DNA of 64,000 bases from Melastoma dodecandrum (Eukaryota; Streptophyta; Magnoliopsida; Myrtales; Melastomataceae): assembly GCA_029817715.1 (NCBI GenBank), contig JARUPY010000473.1, positions 310,001 to 374,000 on the forward strand, in the 5' to 3' direction. How positions within the stretch are numbered: position 1 is the first letter of the stretch; the number at the start of each line of letters is the position of its first letter. The position numbers and the translations under genes were made by a program. A model generated the notes under the pieces. That model was not told the origin of the DNA. It made no database searches and saw only the letters and a program-made list of their open reading frames with translations. Positions 34,104-46,326 of the stretch are shown here, in pieces.

Positions 34104-37100
34104 TCATAAATATTCAAACCTTTCTTTGTCAAGCGGTTTAGTAAGGATATCAGCAAGCTGTTGCTCAGTATTTAGATACTGAATATCAACTTTACCGCTT
34201 TGTACATTATCACGTAGAAAGTGGTGTCTCAACTCAATATGCTTAGATCTTGAGTGATAGACAGGATTTCGTGATAAATTAATTGCACTTGTGTTATCAC
34301 ACATTATTGGAATAGAATCAAAATGAAGATCATAATCTTCAAGTTGTTGTCGCATCCATAGTAACTGCGCACAGCAACTAGCTGCTGATACGTATTCAGC
34401 CTCAGCTGTGGATAAAGCGACAGATGTCTGCTTCTTAGAGAACCAGGAAATAAGCATATTTCCCAATAGTTGGCAAGTACCAGACGTGCTTTTCCTATCA
34501 ATACGACATCCAGCATAGTCAGCATCTGAATATCCTCTAGGATCTAGCAATGATTCTCTTGGGTACCACAGACCTAAGCTAACAGTTCCTGCGAGGTATC
34601 GAAAGATCCTCTTAACTGCAGTAAGGTGTGACTCTTTTGGAGCAGACTGATATCTAGCGCATAAGCATACGCTGAACATAATATCTGGTCGTGAAGCAGT
34701 AAGATATAGCAATGATCCTATCATACTTCTGTATAGCTTGGAATCAATTTCCTTTCCACTTTCGTCTTTATCAATTTTGGTATTATTACCAATTGGAGTT
34801 GACAAAGGTTTAGCATTCTCAAGATCAAATTTCTTGAGCAACTGTTTGCTGTACTTTTCTTGATGGATGAAAATTCCATCTTCCGTTTGTTTAATTTGAA
34901 GTCCGAGGAAGAAAGTAAGTTCTCCCATGAGACTCATTTCAAATTCTCCTTTCATAAGATCAGAGAATTCATTACATAATTTTTCATTAGTTGAACCAAA
35001 TATAATGTCATCGACATATATTTGTGCAACTAAAAGATCAGCATCCTGTTTCTTAAGAAATAATGTTGTATCAATTTTTCCACGCCTATATCCCTTTGCT
35101 ATAAGAAAGGAACTAAGCTTTTCGTACCATGCTCGCGGAGCTTGCTTAAGCCCATACAAAGCTTTAGAGAGCTTATAAACATGATTTCGATACTTTGGAT
35201 CGGTGAATCCAGGAGGTTGTTCAACATAGACTTCCTCTTTTATATCACCATTTAGGAAAGCACTTTTCACATCCATTTGAAATAACTTAAAGTTATTATA
35301 GCAAGCATACGCTAGGAGTAAGCGTATTGCTTCTAGACGCGCCACTGGAGCGAACGTTTCATCATAATCGATGCCTTCTTCTTGTGAGTAACCTTTTGCT
35401 ACAAGTCTAGCTTTGTTTCTTACAACATTTCCAGACTCATCAAGTTTATTTCGATAAACCCATTTTGTTCCAATAATGGAACGATCATTGGGTCTAGGTA
35501 CTAAATTCCAAACTTTGTTTCTCTCAAATTGGTTCAATTCCTCTTGCATAGCAAGGATCCAATTAGGATCATCAAGCGCATCATCAATGCCTTGAGGTTC
35601 ATCTTGAGAGATAAAAGCAGAGTGTTCACAGTACAAACTTGCTGTATTGCGGGTTCGCACTCCTGTGTGCAAAGAACCTATTACTTGATCAATAGGATGT
35701 CTTTTCTTATATAACGAAGGAACACGATTCTCAATTTGAATATCCTGGAAATCACCAGAAGCATTTTCAGTGTGTGCAACAGGCACTTGCTGTACATCTG
35801 CTACAGTATTTCCGTTCGGATTATTGTCAGCAATCATTTGCTGGGAGGTTTCATTTGATGTTGTTGTTGAGGATTGTGCTACTGCTTCCACAGCAACTTC
35901 CTCCTGTGTCGGAGAGTCATCAATTTTAACATTGATAGACTCTTCAACAGTTAGAGTTCTTTTATTAAAAACTCTATATGTTTTGCTCGTTAGGGAGTAT
36001 CCTAAGAATATGCCCTCATCAGATCGAGCATCAAACTTTCCGACACCATCTTTAATGGGTCTCAAGATATAACACTTACTTCCAAATTGATGAAAGTATG
36101 AGATATTAGGCTTTCTGCCTTTATATAACTCATAAGGCGTTTTACCTAAAGAGTGCCTCAAATGAATACGATTTGAGATTAGCATGCTGTGCTTACAACT
36201 TCAGCCCAAAGATTTTTAGCAACCTCACTTTCCAGCAACATAGTTCTTGCCATGTCTTGTAAGGTTCGATTCTTTCGCTCTACAACTCCATTTTGCTGTG
36301 GAGTATATGGAGCAGAGAAATTATGGTTTATACCATATTCTTCACAAAAAGAAGTAAAGTCATGGTTTTCAAATTCGGTACCATGATCCGTTCTTATGCT
36401 TCTTAGAGAAACACCTTTCTCATTTTGAAGTTGTTTGACTAAAGTTTCAAATGTTGCAAACGCATCACTTTTGTGAGCTAAGAATTTAACCCAAGTGAAT
36501 CTGGAAAAGTCATCTACCACAACTAATCCATAACGTTTACCTCCGAGACTTTGAGTCCTTGTTGGACCAAATAAGTCCATATGAAGTAAATCAAGCGGAG
36601 CTTTGCTTGAAATCATATTTTTACTTTTAAAGGATACCTTTGTTTGTTTGCCAATAGAACAAGCTTTGCAAACCTGATCATTGTCAAACTTGATTTTAGG
36701 CAATCCCTTAATGATGTCCTTTTTGACAAGTTTGGACAGCAAGTCGTAGTTAGCATGTCCCAACTTTCTATGCCACAGAGTAGCTTCGTCCTTAACGGAC
36801 AAGAGACAATTTTCTCCAGCGGAGATGTTCTTAAAGGACAGGATATAGATGTTTTTCTTGCGTTCACCAACGAAGCAAGTGATGCCATCCCGTGAAACGT
36901 TACATGTTCTCTCATTGAAAGAAACATTGTAACCTTTATCGCACAATTGGCTGATACTAATCAAATTATGTTGGAGGCCTTTAACATAAAGAACTCCTTC
37001 AATGGTTAGGGAGTTAGAACAGCAAATGGTTCCTGTTCCTTTAACCATCCCTTTTCCATTATCACCAAAAGTGACAGCACCACCATCCTGGAAAACCAGT

Positions 37101-37210
37101 GTGGAGAATAAGGAGACATCTCCTGACATATGCCTCGAACAGCCACTATCTAAGTACCATACATGGTCCTTAGTGATGGACTTGAAGCATCCCTGAAATA
37201 GAGAAAGAAT
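34104..37210 (-). pseudogene. Copia Pol: protease, integrase, reverse transcriptase, RNase H, with one frameshift
   Basis: Reading continues in the Gag frame after its TAA. Protease: YLDSGCSRHM (~37150). Integrase: zinc site H-RKLG-H then CKAC, catalytic Asp in HMDLFGP and IRTDHGTEF, Glu in GVVERKNRTL. At ~36180 the frame stops in STAC and resumes in another frame at MLISNRIHL, about one base short relative to the family. Reverse transcriptase: [19 protein letters not shown] and the YVDD catalytic site. RNase [18 protein letters not shown] and MCDNTSAI. The order is Ty1/copia. The frameshift between integrase and reverse transcriptase should abolish a full Pol unless it is an assembly error. 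Confidence 0.9.
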
Positions 37211-38734
37211 TTAAGTAAGTCGTTGCTTCCATTTAACAACAGAACCGTCAACTTTAGAAGTAATGCCAAGCATGTCATTTCGCCGCACATGGCAATTTTT
37301 AATGAAATGATCCGGCTTTCTACAATAGTAACAAAGCCTAGGTAACCTTTGAATAATAAAATGAGATTCGCCATTCCTAACATGAGGGGGAACATATTTC
37401 CCATGTCGTGAATGTTTCTCATTTCCAGAATCATGCTTCTCATGCATACATAATTCTGTTTTGTTGTTTACAGCATCAAGTTGCTGTTGCAACTCCTCAA
37501 TCATTAATTTGGATTGAGAAAGTTTCTTTGTCGCTTTCTTAGCCTTTGCTGATAACTCTTCCTTTAGAGAATCGTTCTCAGCACTCAAGAATTTATTCTC
37601 CTTCTTAAGAGCCTTATTGTTTGCGGACAAAGACTCAATTTTATCATAAAGTTCGGAGAAAAGATTCTCAATATCTTCAGCAGACAGATCAGAAGGTGAG
37701 AAAGCATTTACCTTCTCAGTGTCAGCATCAGTTTGCGCCATATAGCAGATGTTTGCTGTTTCGTCATCCTGATCTGATTCTTCATCACTATCACTCCAAG
37801 ATGCCATCATGGCATTTTTCTTGTATTTTGAAGATTTGCCCTTCTCATTCAAAAGTGGGAAATCTGGTCGCATATGACCAGGTTTGTTGCACTCATAGCA
37901 TACACCACTTTTACTTTGGTGTGGTTTAATATTCTTCTTTTTAATCTCTCGCTTTCCCTTAAAGCGATTTTTGCGAAGATACCTTTTGAATTTCTTTGCC
38001 ATCAAGGAGACTTCATCCTCAGAATCAGATGAAGATTCATCCTCAGATTCATCGGACATTTCAATACTTCCTTTAAATGCAACAGCATTGATCTTCTTAT
38101 CATCAGCAACCTTGTTCTCATTTTCGTACGCAACGAGAGAACCAAGCAACTGTTGAAGACTTAAGTTTGTCAAATCTTTAGCTTCTTCAATTGCCGTCTT
38201 CTTGGCTTCCCAAGTTTTAGGCAATGAGCGAAGTATCTTTCTGACCAACTCAGAATTAGAAATTGTTTTGCCAAGTGATTCCATGGCATTAGTAATTTCG
38301 GTGAGTCTATCAAACATTTGATTTATTGACTCATCCTTTTTCATCTTGAATGCTTCGTATTGAGTTACTAAAGCATTTATTTTGGATTCCTTGACTTGTT
38401 CTGTTCCTTCATAGATCAAAGCAAGTCTATCCCACATTTCTTTCGCTGTCTTACAAGTAGAGACGCGATTGAACTCATTTCCAGCAAGAGCACACACTAA
38501 GTAGTGCTTTGCTTTAGTGTTCAGCGAGATAATTCTCTTTCTTTCAAATTCATGTCGAGAGTCGCTGGGATTAGATGGAGGAATTACAAGATCTCCTTCC
38601 ATTATAATCTGCCAGCAATCGGCATCTTTTGCTCCTATGAACAACTCCATTCTCATTTTCCAATATGAGAAGTGTTGTCCTGCAAAGAGCGGTGGACGTT
38701 CGGTCGAATGACCATCAGTCAAGAGCATTGACAT
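37211..38734 (-). CDS. Copia Gag
   Basis: 507 residues from ATG 38734. The N-terminus (PPLFAGQHFSYWKMRMELFI) and the body through EMWDRLALIYEGTEQVKES and SINQMFDRLTEI match the copia Gag core (UBN2 type). Two zinc knuckles follow. The first, CYECNKPGH, has Phe where the fourth ligand Cys should be (HMRPDFP). The second, CYYCRKPDHFIKNC, is complete. Between them are an acidic Ser/Asp tract and a long Lys/Glu coiled-coil-like stretch. It ends at TAA 37211-37213, in the same frame as the protease/integrase region. Confidence 0.9.
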   Translation of the reverse strand: MSMLLTDGHSTERPPLFAGQHFSYWKMRMELFIGAKDADCWQIIMEGDLVIPPSNPSDSRHEFERKRIISLNTKAKHYLVCALAGNEFNRVSTCKTAKEMWDRLALIYEGTEQVKESKINALVTQYEAFKMKKDESINQMFDRLTEITNAMESLGKTISNSELVRKILRSLPKTWEAKKTAIEEAKDLTNLSLQQLLGSLVAYENENKVADDKKINAVAFKGSIEMSDESEDESSSDSEDEVSLMAKKFKRYLRKNRFKGKREIKKKNIKPHQSKSGVCYECNKPGHMRPDFPLLNEKGKSSKYKKNAMMASWSDSDEESDQDDETANICYMAQTDADTEKVNAFSPSDLSAEDIENLFSELYDKIESLSANNKALKKENKFLSAENDSLKEELSAKAKKATKKLSQSKLMIEELQQQLDAVNNKTELCMHEKHDSGNEKHSRHGKYVPPHVRNGESHFIIQRLPRLCYYCRKPDHFIKNCHVRRNDMLGITSKVDGSVVKWKQRLT

Positions 38735-38854
38735 TCTGTTCAGTACTCAGCAGCACCTTACTGTGCTTAATGTAAGACTGTCAGCAACAAGCTGTTTTGG
38801 TTCAGCAACAGAGTTCTGTACTAGCAATCACACAGAAAGCTTTCCAGCAAACCC

Positions 38855-38866
38855 GCTCTGATACCA
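38855..38866 (-). other. Primer-binding site of the copia element
   Basis: On the minus strand TGGTATCAGAGC lies two bases after the 5' LTR. This is the standard plant copia site complementary to the 3' end of initiator tRNA-Met. Confidence 0.92.
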
Positions 38867-38868
38867 AT

Positions 38869-40871
38869 TGTTGGATCGTTTATGTACACTAAGAGGGGGG
38901 TGAATTAGTGTTTATCACTTTTTCGCCCTTTCTCGGTGTAAGCGGAAGCGTACTGTATCACAGCAGAGCGTTTCTCAGAATGAGAAATACCTTACTGTAA
39001 CTGTTACGATTTTGTCGAGTAGGTTTTCGTACGAGTGTTGCGCGATCGTAATGGACACAGTGATTTATAGTGGTTCGGCCTTAATTGACCTACGTCCACT
39101 TTCCACCAACAAGGTGATTCCACTATATAAAATAATGGGTGCAAAAAGCCCTTGCACTAGGCGTATGTTCTTCTCACAAAGTGAGATTTAGAATCCCGTA
39201 CAATAGATGATCACTCCTGGCAACGGTCAGCTCCTCACACAGTGGACGTCTTCTCGTTTCCAGCAGAATGATGCTTATCCTCAGCAGTTGGTAGCTCAAT
39301 GGATTCCACACAGCTCGTTGTCGCTTAATATAAACCTGACTTATCAAAGAACACAGACAACGTTATGTTAGAGTATAAATCCTCACAGATAATTCCTTAC
39401 GGTGAAGAATGTATTCTCAGAGAGCAGCTCGTTTCTGCTTCACAGCGAAGGATTGCTTCAGCACTTTATCGTTCAGCAGAGGATTTCCACACAGATCTTG
39501 TCTCTCCTTAAGATAAGCCTGCACTTGCTTAAGAGACAACCACAAAGTTGAACCACAAAGATCACGAAGATAGGAACCACAAAGATCACAAAGAAAACCA
39601 CAAAGCCACTTAGAAGGTATCCGTCCTACACTCAGTTCGGACGTGCACGGTTGCCACAGCCGCACTGCACACCCAGTGCCTAGGGTGGAATTTTCCGATC
39701 CGTTGGCTTCCACGCAACCTGCTTTACTAACCCTCTGTATCAGGCGTTCAAGACATCTGCACAGCACCCCTGTGCTCGGGAGGAACTCTTTCCACTCCGG
39801 CGGCGTTCCCACCTCCTGCTCTACCCTACAGGCACGAGACTTCTGGCGCGCACCCGCAAGTGCGTGTCTAACTGCTCAAACTCCGTAGGCTCGAGACTTC
39901 CCTGCGAAAAGACACGACAAGAACGGCTTCTTGCCGATGGGTCAGCAACCGGTTACTGAATTCAGAGCAGGTATTCACTTAGATTCCCTCAGACGATTCA
40001 CCGGCTGCTCGTTGAACGCACCGAGGACACCTAGTCCCTCTCAGACGATTCAAGGGATCTGACCTCTGCCCCTTGACACTCTCACACGCAGCTTGCAAGA
40101 GAAAGAACCAGGAGACACTTAGCACCTTCCGCTCTCCGTCGACGCACAAAGCTCACACAGACCACACAGACGCACAAAGGCTTGTTTTCAGTCGTCTCTG
40201 GTCTGGTTATAAAGGAGAAAGAGACACAGAATACGTCTAGGCAATTATGAAGATTTGTTGCCAAAACTGGCAGACATGACTCAGCAACAGTCTGCTCAAC
40301 GGCTCACTGTGCCATAGAAGGAAAATCTCAACGGTAATTTCCTTCACATATATTAATCAGATAATTGATTTCCAAACATAATTATTTGATCATAATCTTA
40401 TCTTAACAATTACGATTAGCAAAGATATTCAATCTGATAATATCTCTTACTACAGCGTATCGTTGCTGTAGAATATCAGAAAGATATTTTGTTTCCAAAA
40501 GTAAAACTTGGAAAGCTAATCTTAATATATTTAGTTGCCTAAGTACCTAAGATAAGGTCATAAGGTTACATTAAACGAACCTAGACGTTTAGACAAATAA
40601 TCTGAAATAGATTAAAATAAATCTTAAAATAAATCGTGGTTATTAAAAATATGTTTCCATATTTTCAATGTACATGCGTAAAATCACAGTAACAGTTTAC
40701 TGTAACGCAGCAATATATAACTGCTACTAGCTGTGGTTTAGCAACGTATTGCTCAAGCTCATCACTAAGAATGAACACATAACTTGTGAAACATTAATAC
40801 TGACCACCAGTAACATGTCGCTTACCACCAGTAACATGTCACTTAAGTTCATCATCAAAACCAGGTCAACA
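38869..40871 (-). repeat. Copia 5' LTR (right copy, 2003 bp)
   Basis: Near-identical to 29798-31831. As the element reads on the minus strand, this LTR would drive transcription leftwards, starting somewhere inside it. Confidence 0.95.
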
Positions 40872-40876
40872 TCTGA
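40872..40876. repeat. Right target-site duplication TCTGA
   Basis: Five bases identical to 29793-29797. Confidence 0.95.
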
Positions 40877-41274
40877 CTGAACATGAATGAAGTCTCTCTT
40901 CTTCTCTACATCAGTCAGCCCGCGGATGAACACAGGTTTACAGAAAATGAATCTGCCACCAAGAAGTTTCCAGTTGGGAAGGCCCAACTACTCGATTGGA
41001 CCATGGGGCACTTGTCCAAAATGTGTGAAGAAAAATAAAAGAGGCTTTGTCTAAGCGTCTGACTACGAGGAAGTATAATTGTACATTCCTATCAGCTTTG
41101 CGACGTCAATGGGAACTTGCGCGGCCTGTATAGATAAAATACCCCCATCGAGATGCCACAACACAGCAGCAAGGTGATAATCAGTACAGGTGAGATGCAT
41201 AACTTCCAAACAAAACCACGCGACCATTATTTCAAGTCTAATGCATATGTTAGAACTGTCATTAATCTTATTAC
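40877..41274. other. Flank between copia element and FAX-like gene
   Basis: On the minus strand one frame here reads GISMGVFYLYRPRKFP (~41130-41080), reminiscent of the last membrane segment of FAX proteins, and may be its last exon, but no clean acceptor joins it to exon 5. The small frame at 40880-40985 is not recognised. Confidence 0.35.
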
Positions 41275-41658
41275 GGTCATTAGGAAACTCACGAAGGATG
41301 GCCTCTGCAAAAGACAGCAAGATCTCCGTTAGACTTGTCTTAAAGAGGCCCATCATATCGCGTACCAGATTCCTCATGTTAGATGAGGGTGGCGGCAAAG
41401 AGATGAAAGTACCAACCTGAAGCAGAAGTCTTATCTCCCTCAAAGATATTATGCCCGTAATCACTGCAGATTAGCAGTCACATGAGAGTTAGATCCGACA
41501 TATTTGGAAAAATTGATGCTCAATTGCTCAACTATCTGAGCTCATCAGCTGCACGCTTTATTAATGTATATCATAACATCATCATGTTATGTTGAAGCAG
41601 CAAAACAAACAAAAATCCAGAAACATTTAACATTACATATAAGTTGGATTCTCACAGT

Positions 41659-43865
41659 TTACCTTCGATCATTCATCCGTTGATCACCCTTCTTCCTCTC
41701 GGACATTTTCCTATAACTAGCTTCCAGTCTGATGACCACTCGGACTAGCCAGAGGGGCCTTCCCATTTCCAGCACCATGTATCCCAACGATATCCCCATC
41801 CCCATCCCGGTCCCGAAACCCAACACCACGTACTTCCACTCCAGCCACCCTCCGCCCTCCTCTTCACCGTCCTTTCCTTCCGACGGTGGCTGTACTCCCT
41901 GACCGCACGACCTCGTGAGCGGAATACCACAGAGTCCAGGATTTCCTTTGAATGAACTATTCGGAAAGGTATCGATGTGTCATGCCAGTGGTATAGGCCC
42001 CGTGAGGTTGTTACTTGAGAGGTCCAAAAATCCAAGGGATGTCAGCTTCACCAATTCCTTTGGAATTTCTCCTATCAGATGGTTAGAAGAGAGGTCCAAT
42101 GATTCCAGATTTGTCAAGTTCCCGATGGATGGAGGGATCGACTCCGTGACGAAGTTGTGAGAGAAATTCAAACATTTGAGCGATTTAAGTAATTCAATGC
42201 TTTTAGGAATCTCTCCGTGAAAGTGATTGCTCGATAAGTCGAGCATCGCAAAATGGACATTGATCTTCACTATTTTCATCTCGATCCCTTTCAAGTCGAT
42301 CGTCACTGAGTAATATTCCCCAACAATATTTGACCGTAGATATTGTTCGCAAAAACCGTAATTATTGTCTCTTGTTATGCCGAACATTTCGATGATGAAT
42401 TCATCTTGGAGATTTCCATCGAAACTATTGTGGGAGAGGTCCATGATGCTTGCCATGGGGAAAGGATGATTTTCCTTGGAAATAATAACACGACCGTGGA
42501 AATGGTTGGATCTTAAACTGAGCACCTTCAATGGGAGATCCCCCAGCCAATTGGGGAATGAATCCTCTATTTGTTGTTGGCAACATCCAAAACTTCCAAT
42601 TGTTTACAATGGGATAGAGATCTCGGCAATGGGCCCTCGAATTGATTTCCGCCGTGACGTCAACGTATTGTCTTTATGAAAAATCTCTGAAATCTGACCT
42701 TGAAAGTCATTTGCCCGAAGGTTCAAGTAAAAAAGATCCCTAGTGACGTTTTTCAAGCAGTCAGGTAGGGCCCCGGTGAGACTATTATTGGACAAGTCTA
42801 GCATAATAAGATTGGTAGCATAACATAGTAGTGAAGAGAGGCTCCCAAAAAATAATTATTGGAAACTGAATAATAGTGAGTCTCGACAGTTGGAACTAGA
42901 AGAGGGCCTTCGAATTTGTTGTCAGATAGATCAATAACAAAAAAGAAAGCTGACCGAAGAAAGATGTCCGGAGGCCACTGACCTACAAAGTTGTTGGCCC
43001 TCAAATCAATATGAGAAATGGATGACGTGGATAACCAGGTGGGAGGAGCACCGCTCATGCGATTGTCGCGGACATCAAGTCTATCCAAAGTTGTGCAGTT
43101 GGCACGGGAGGGTGGCAGATACCCACTCAAGGAATTCGTTGACAAATTCAATGAGCTTAAACTCGTAAGGTTACTGAGACATTGAGGGATGACACCTGTC
43201 AAATAATTTTGACTCAAGTCTAATCCAGCCAGAGAAGTTAGGTGGCACATGGATGAAGGAATACTCCCGCCGAAGCGATTATTCCATACTTGAAAATCTT
43301 GTATAAAAGCCGGAAGCATGGGGAGTGGCCCTTCCAAGATGTTGTAGCTGACATCAAGGCTCCATAAAGATGTGAGGTTGGCCAAGGGTGGCAGAGGCCC
43401 ACTCAATGAATTTCTGCTCAAGTCCAACACCTTTAATTCCGTAAGATTAGCCAGGCACAGAGGGTGACGGTTAGATCGTAATTTAACCATAAGTCAATGA
43501 CTTGAAGACTTGGCAGCCCAAATATATATTCTTGGAATCAAAGAATAAAGCTTGAGGAAAATCAAAGAAGAAGAGAAGTTCATAAAGGATGTAGGAGTGA
43601 CCGTGGACATATTGACATACCCAAGATTGAGATCCTCCAACTGAGTCAGGTTGCTGACGAGCATTCTCATGGTATGATCTTGCATCTCTAGCCCAAGCAA
43701 ATTACAAGAGATATTGAGGGAAATCAGCTTTGACAACTGTGAGATTTCCGTCGGAAGGATGCCTGAAATGTTTGAATAAGAGAGATCAAGATACTCCAGC
43801 CGCGTGAACACTCCAATCTCTGGCGGGACGGGAGAGCCAAGGAGGTCGTTTCCAGTTTGGCAATA
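41659..43865 (-). pseudogene. LRR receptor-like protein (RLP) relic inside the FAX-like intron 3
   Basis: Many plant-type extracellular leucine-rich repeats (LDLSxNxLxGxIP pattern) run from LEYLDLSYSNISGILP (~43800) to LDLSSNNLTGPIP (~42000). They are followed by a membrane segment (WKYVVLGFGTGMGMGISLGY) and a short basic tail ending at 41659. Such proteins sense ligands at the plasma membrane with a co-receptor kinase. Frame changes lie near 43494, 42800 and 42600-42540, and an in-frame TGA at 41980-41982 removes membrane segment and tail. No signal peptide or N-terminal cap was found, so it is also 5' truncated. It has the same strand as the host gene. Confidence 0.8.
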
Positions 43866-45059
43866 ACTTTACCATCTACTCGATGTCCTGACAAAATAAT
43901 AAAAAAACTTACACCAGAGTAAGCAAAATAAACAAGATATGGTAATCGTCAATTACTTTCCAACATAACTTTCTAGCATTTGCATGATGGCTGGACCTGA
44001 GTTGATCTCCTATAGACATGGCAGAACCAATAAATTTTTGGCAGAAAATCTACATGCATTTAGACTGACAATACCGACTCAGGGAGGACGTCATTATTCA
44101 TATACCATGAAGAGAAACGCAGTCATTCTGAGCAAAAAAGTTCTCCACCATGTAACAAACGGGAAAGGCACGTTATTGTACAGTTTTAAGCAGAGGGACA
44201 CAGTTCTCTTCCTCATCGGAAAATCAGGTCAAGAAAGTAGGACCCGGAACCATATAATGGAGCCGATCTGCCACCAAAGATATCAGCTACTGACTAAAAG
44301 GCTACTTTCAAATTACCAGGCTCGATAATAGCCCAACAAAGCTAAAAAAAGAAAAATGTGCATGGAAAATCTCTATATTAGGAACATGAACAAGATCTGG
44401 AGGGGAGCTATGCCATGATCCGATAAAACATACAATTTGAGCCAAGATATAAAACAAACAAGCCTTTATTATTCCCCTAGATGGTCATCTAAGATAATAA
44501 AATCATTATACCTCCCGAAACGCTTAACTAATGCTACCTATCCTTTCACTACCAAAAAAATCATCATACCAATACAGAATTCGGGCTGATAACGAAATCT
44601 AGCAAAGAGTTCTCTCTCCCTAGGAAAGTTTCGATCACATCCAATTTGGATGCACCGAGTAGCTGAGGGCTTAAATTCCAAGGAACACATATGCATGAAA
44701 ATGGAATGGCAACATATGACAAACAGAAACCATGTTGTTGAAAGATGGAAAACAAGGACAATTCATGGGGGAATATTCTAGGTTCTGCCGAGGTTTTGTA
44801 GATTGAGGTCACAACACAGAGGATTCGTGATTCATAAAATGTCAAAATAATTGTTATAGGTTTATCAACTAGTTAGGAACGATAGCAAAAAGAAGACACT
44901 CGTTCATTTATATGTATCAGTCCAAAGATGTTCAAAATATTTTGCAAGCACACTGTCGGCCAAAAGTTCTTTGAAAAAGGAATTCTGTCATTTGCCAGCA
45001 TGTATTGTTCTTTATGGGAAAACAATGTTTCAAATGTACATGAATTATAACAGACTAAC
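43866..45059. other. Remainder of FAX-like intron 3
   Basis: No coding pattern recognised. Short frames at 43984-44328 (+) and 44564-44845 (-) lack domain features. Confidence 0.4.
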
Positions 45060-46026
45060 CTGCTTGGCCTTTCAAGGCAACGGGTGAAAAAAATTTCCGC
45101 TTTTGTATGATCTCAAACTAATCACGGCCAGAGCCAAAAGAGTGCCACCAAGGATAATGCCGAATCGAATTGCAGATATGCTACCAGTCAACATGAAAGA
45201 CAAAAATCCACCAACAGAAAGAAGCCGTCCTGCAGAACATCCAAGTAGGATGGAATGTAACAGTGACACATAAAACCATTAACAGGTACAATGAAATAGA
45301 AGTCCTAATTGAAGACGAATTGCTTGGGAAATATACTCTAGTTCATTTGGGAACGAAAAGTAATGCGAGAAAATACTATATCTAAGAAGCCACAATACTC
45401 TTTGTTATAGCACTGCAAATCGCTATAATGAAGGAGAAAAGGTTACTGTATCATATGGAATCCCAAGTTAAAAGTCACGGCCATTGGAAATATCACTGAG
45501 GTCATCGGTATGAGAAGAAAATGCTTCGACAATGTCCTTGACCGAGTTGGGTGAGTTCTCTGCAGCAGAAGTCAAATATTGTTTCCCCTCCCTTTCGAGT
45601 TCCTTTGCCGCTATGCTCAAATCATACTGTGCCTTCTCGGCTTGAATTTTGAGCTTCTCTGAGGTGTCTCTAAGGATGACCATGGCTTTCTTAGAATATA
45701 AGTCATGGGCCTCCTGAGACACTCTTTGCATCTTCAAAGCTTGCTCTTTGAAGGCAGCCAAAGTCTGCTGCCAAGCCTCCTTGGATTCTTCGGCTTCTCT
45801 CTCAAGGTCATCCTTGTCTTCTTCTACCTCGGCTCCTCGATATTTCTATGATCAAAATAAGGCCGTACAATTGCAATCAAGAAGGCCGTACAATTGGCTC
45901 ATAACATCTCCTCACTGCATTGCATTGGATGGAGTTGGAATACTTACAACGACAATGTACTAACACCTCAAGAACCATCAAGTCGCAGCCAACCCGCAAA
46001 GGACATGCACTCATAGACGTCGACGA

Positions 46027-46326
46027 ACTTTGTTCCTAGTAACATTGATCCACAAAATAATTTGCGAAATAGGTCGATCAAATCTAAAATTCGTAGGCTA
46101 ATGCCAGTAGCTCTGAGTTTGTTACTCATAGTTAAGTTTTCAAAGAAATTGTGAAACTCTAAGATTAGAACTCAGACTTTCACCGTGTGTCGCTAAGTGC
46201 AAGGACCTCCGAGTTACCGCACGCCCCAAAACACTCAGTCTTTGAAAACTGTTAACGAATTTTAGGTTTGACTGACCTATTTCGCAAATAATTTTACGGA
46301 TTAACGCCACCGAGGAACAATGATCG
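46027..46326. mobile_element. 300-bp inverted-repeat MITE in FAX-like intron 1, 11-bp target duplication
   Basis: The arms TGTTCCTAGTAACATTGATCC...AAAATAATTTGCGAAATAGG and its inverted partner on the right pair over ~65 bp. GACGTCGACGA occurs at 46016-46026 and again at 46327-46337, directly outside the arms. The length of the duplication (9-11 bp) suggests a Mutator-like element. No coding capacity. Confidence 0.8.

Larger units (their letters stand above)
29798..40871 (-). mobile_element. Full-length Ty1/copia retrotransposon, ~11.07 kb, Sirevirus-like
   Basis: Two long direct LTRs (29798-31831 and 38869-40871) begin TGTTGGAT and end GTCAACA. TCTGA lies directly outside both ends (29793-29797 and 40872-40876). 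The primer-binding site beside the right LTR and the purine tract beside the left LTR show minus-strand orientation. The coding order gag, protease, integrase, reverse transcriptase, RNase H is that of Ty1/copia. The 2-kb LTRs, large size and extra ORF after pol suggest the Sirevirus lineage. The LTRs differ at roughly 30-35 sites plus a few short indels by hand count (~98% identity), so insertion is recent. Gag/pol carry a stop, a lost zinc-knuckle cysteine and a frameshift, so this copy is probably not autonomous. Confidence 0.95.
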
